This document shows, one piece after another, positions 6,351-6,686 of a stretch of 6,686 bases of DNA. Origin of the DNA: Actinomycetota bacterium (GTDB taxonomy: Bacteria; Actinomycetota; Actinomycetes; S36-B12; UBA5976); contig SXYE01000001.1 of NCBI GenBank assembly GCA_005789325.1, positions 1 through 6,686 of the forward strand, read 5' to 3'. A model generated the notes under the pieces. It was not told where the DNA came from. It ran no database searches and worked only from the letters and a program-made list of their open reading frames with translations. A program made the position numbers and the translations under genes. Within the stretch, counting starts at the first letter, position 1, and each line of letters opens with the position of its first letter.

Positions 6351-6686
6351 TTTTTATAAACCAAACCCATTGTTTGATCCCAGCCGCACATCAAATTTGC
6401 ATTTTGAATGGCTTGTCCACTTGCTCCTTTTATGAGATTGTCAATCACGCTAACGACTGTTATTTGATTTGTATTTTCATCCACACTTATTTGTAGGAGA
6501 CAGCTATTTGTGTTCAAGACTGAGCTTGTTTGTAGATTTGCATCTTGATTGACTTGCACAAAAGGTTGACCCTTGTAATATCTGTTGAAAATATCAACTA
6601 TTTCATTTTTAGAAATTCCAATCTTGGTTTTTGAGATGCAATTAGCCAAAATTCCTCTTGGCATAGGAGCAAGTATTGGATTAAAT
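6347..6686 (-). CDS. argC: N-acetyl-gamma-glutamyl-phosphate reductase, 5' part missing
   Basis: Reduces N-acetylglutamyl phosphate with NADPH to N-acetylglutamate semialdehyde, between ArgB and ArgD. Only the C-terminal 112 residues are in the window. The frame stays open through the right edge, so the ATG at 6664 is an internal methionine, not the start; the family is about 340-350 residues, so roughly two thirds, including the NADP fold and catalytic cysteine, lies outside. Visible motifs are PILAPMPRGILA, in a form close to the mycobacterial one, PFVQV, and IDNLIKGASGQAIQNANLM near the C-terminus. The TGA stop overlaps the argJ ATG as ATGA, preceded by a run of six A. It should be the first gene of the operon, so the promoter and any ArgR operator would be beyond the right edge. 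Confidence 0.95.
   Translation of the reverse strand, partial: FNPILAPMPRGILANCISKTKIGISKNEIVDIFNRYYKGQPFVQVNQDANLQTSSVLNTNSCLLQISVDENTNQITVVSVIDNLIKGASGQAIQNANLMCGWDQTMGLVYKK

Larger units (their letters stand above)
1..6686 (-). other. argC-J-B-D-R-G-H operon (partial at both ends)
   Basis: Seven collinear genes with four ATGA overlaps, one direct abutment and one 30-base gap are almost certainly a single transcription unit. The order matches the actinobacterial arginine cluster without argF. The operon promoter and operator should lie upstream of argC, outside the right edge, and the end of argH with any terminator lies outside the left edge. No intrinsic terminator or convincing internal promoter was seen. 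Confidence 0.9.

Noticed and set aside
6347..6356. Frameshift signal (AAAAAATGA) that would fuse ArgC to ArgJ
   Set aside because: A -1 slip would enter the argJ frame, but the base before the A-run is T, so it is not a proper slippery heptamer; ordinary ATGA coupling explains the arrangement.
5735..6435. Open frames of 69-105 codons overlapping argJ and the argC end (both strands)
   Set aside because: They overlap the intact argJ frame with its autoprocessing motif and show no independent evidence.
6662..6664. ATG as a possible argC start
   Set aside because: The frame stays open upstream to the window edge and the upstream residues (FNPILAP) belong to the conserved ArgC motif, so this is internal.

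Overview
The window is one uninterrupted stretch of an arginine biosynthesis operon. Every gene lies on the minus strand, so transcription runs from the right edge to the left edge. In transcription order the genes are argC (3' third only, cut by the right edge), argJ, argB, argD, argR, argG and argH (nearly complete, cut by the left edge). No RNA gene, mobile element, CRISPR array or foreign gene is visible, and no stretch longer than 30 bases lies outside a gene.

The order argC-J-B-D-R-G-H, with the ArgR-type repressor inside the operon ahead of argG and argH, is characteristic of Actinobacteria. Corynebacterium and Mycobacterium have argCJBDFRGH; some Streptomyces have argCJBDRGH. The proteins agree: ArgC carries PILAPMPRGILA and ArgJ ends in HENSAYST, both close to the actinobacterial forms as I remember them. 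Base composition is unlike a typical high-GC actinobacterium: sampled lines range from about 30 to 50% G+C, with an average I estimate in the high 30s. Low GC with very tight packing suggests a streamlined aquatic actinobacterium (acI/Nanopelagicales-like or Actinomarina-like). That placement is inference.

The layout is extremely compact. Four successive junctions (C/J, J/B, B/D, D/R) are 4-base ATGA overlaps, and argG and argH abut with no spacer. The only gap is the 30 bases between argR and argG. A 10-bp hairpin spans the argR stop codon and ends 7 bases before a clear Shine-Dalgarno sequence and the GTG start of argG. The coupled genes lack good ribosome binding sites, so translation probably passes from gene to gene by coupling, with fresh initiation at argG.

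Metabolically, ArgB, ArgC, ArgD and ArgJ take N-acetylglutamate to ornithine, and ArgG and ArgH take citrulline to arginine. Ornithine carbamoyltransferase (ArgF), which joins the two halves, is absent: argD overlaps argR directly where argF sits in the mycobacterial order. It must be encoded elsewhere if the pathway is complete. ArgR would sense arginine and repress the operon, presumably at an operator upstream of argC and outside the window. I see no previously undescribed system here; the findings are modest points about regulation and genome streamlining.
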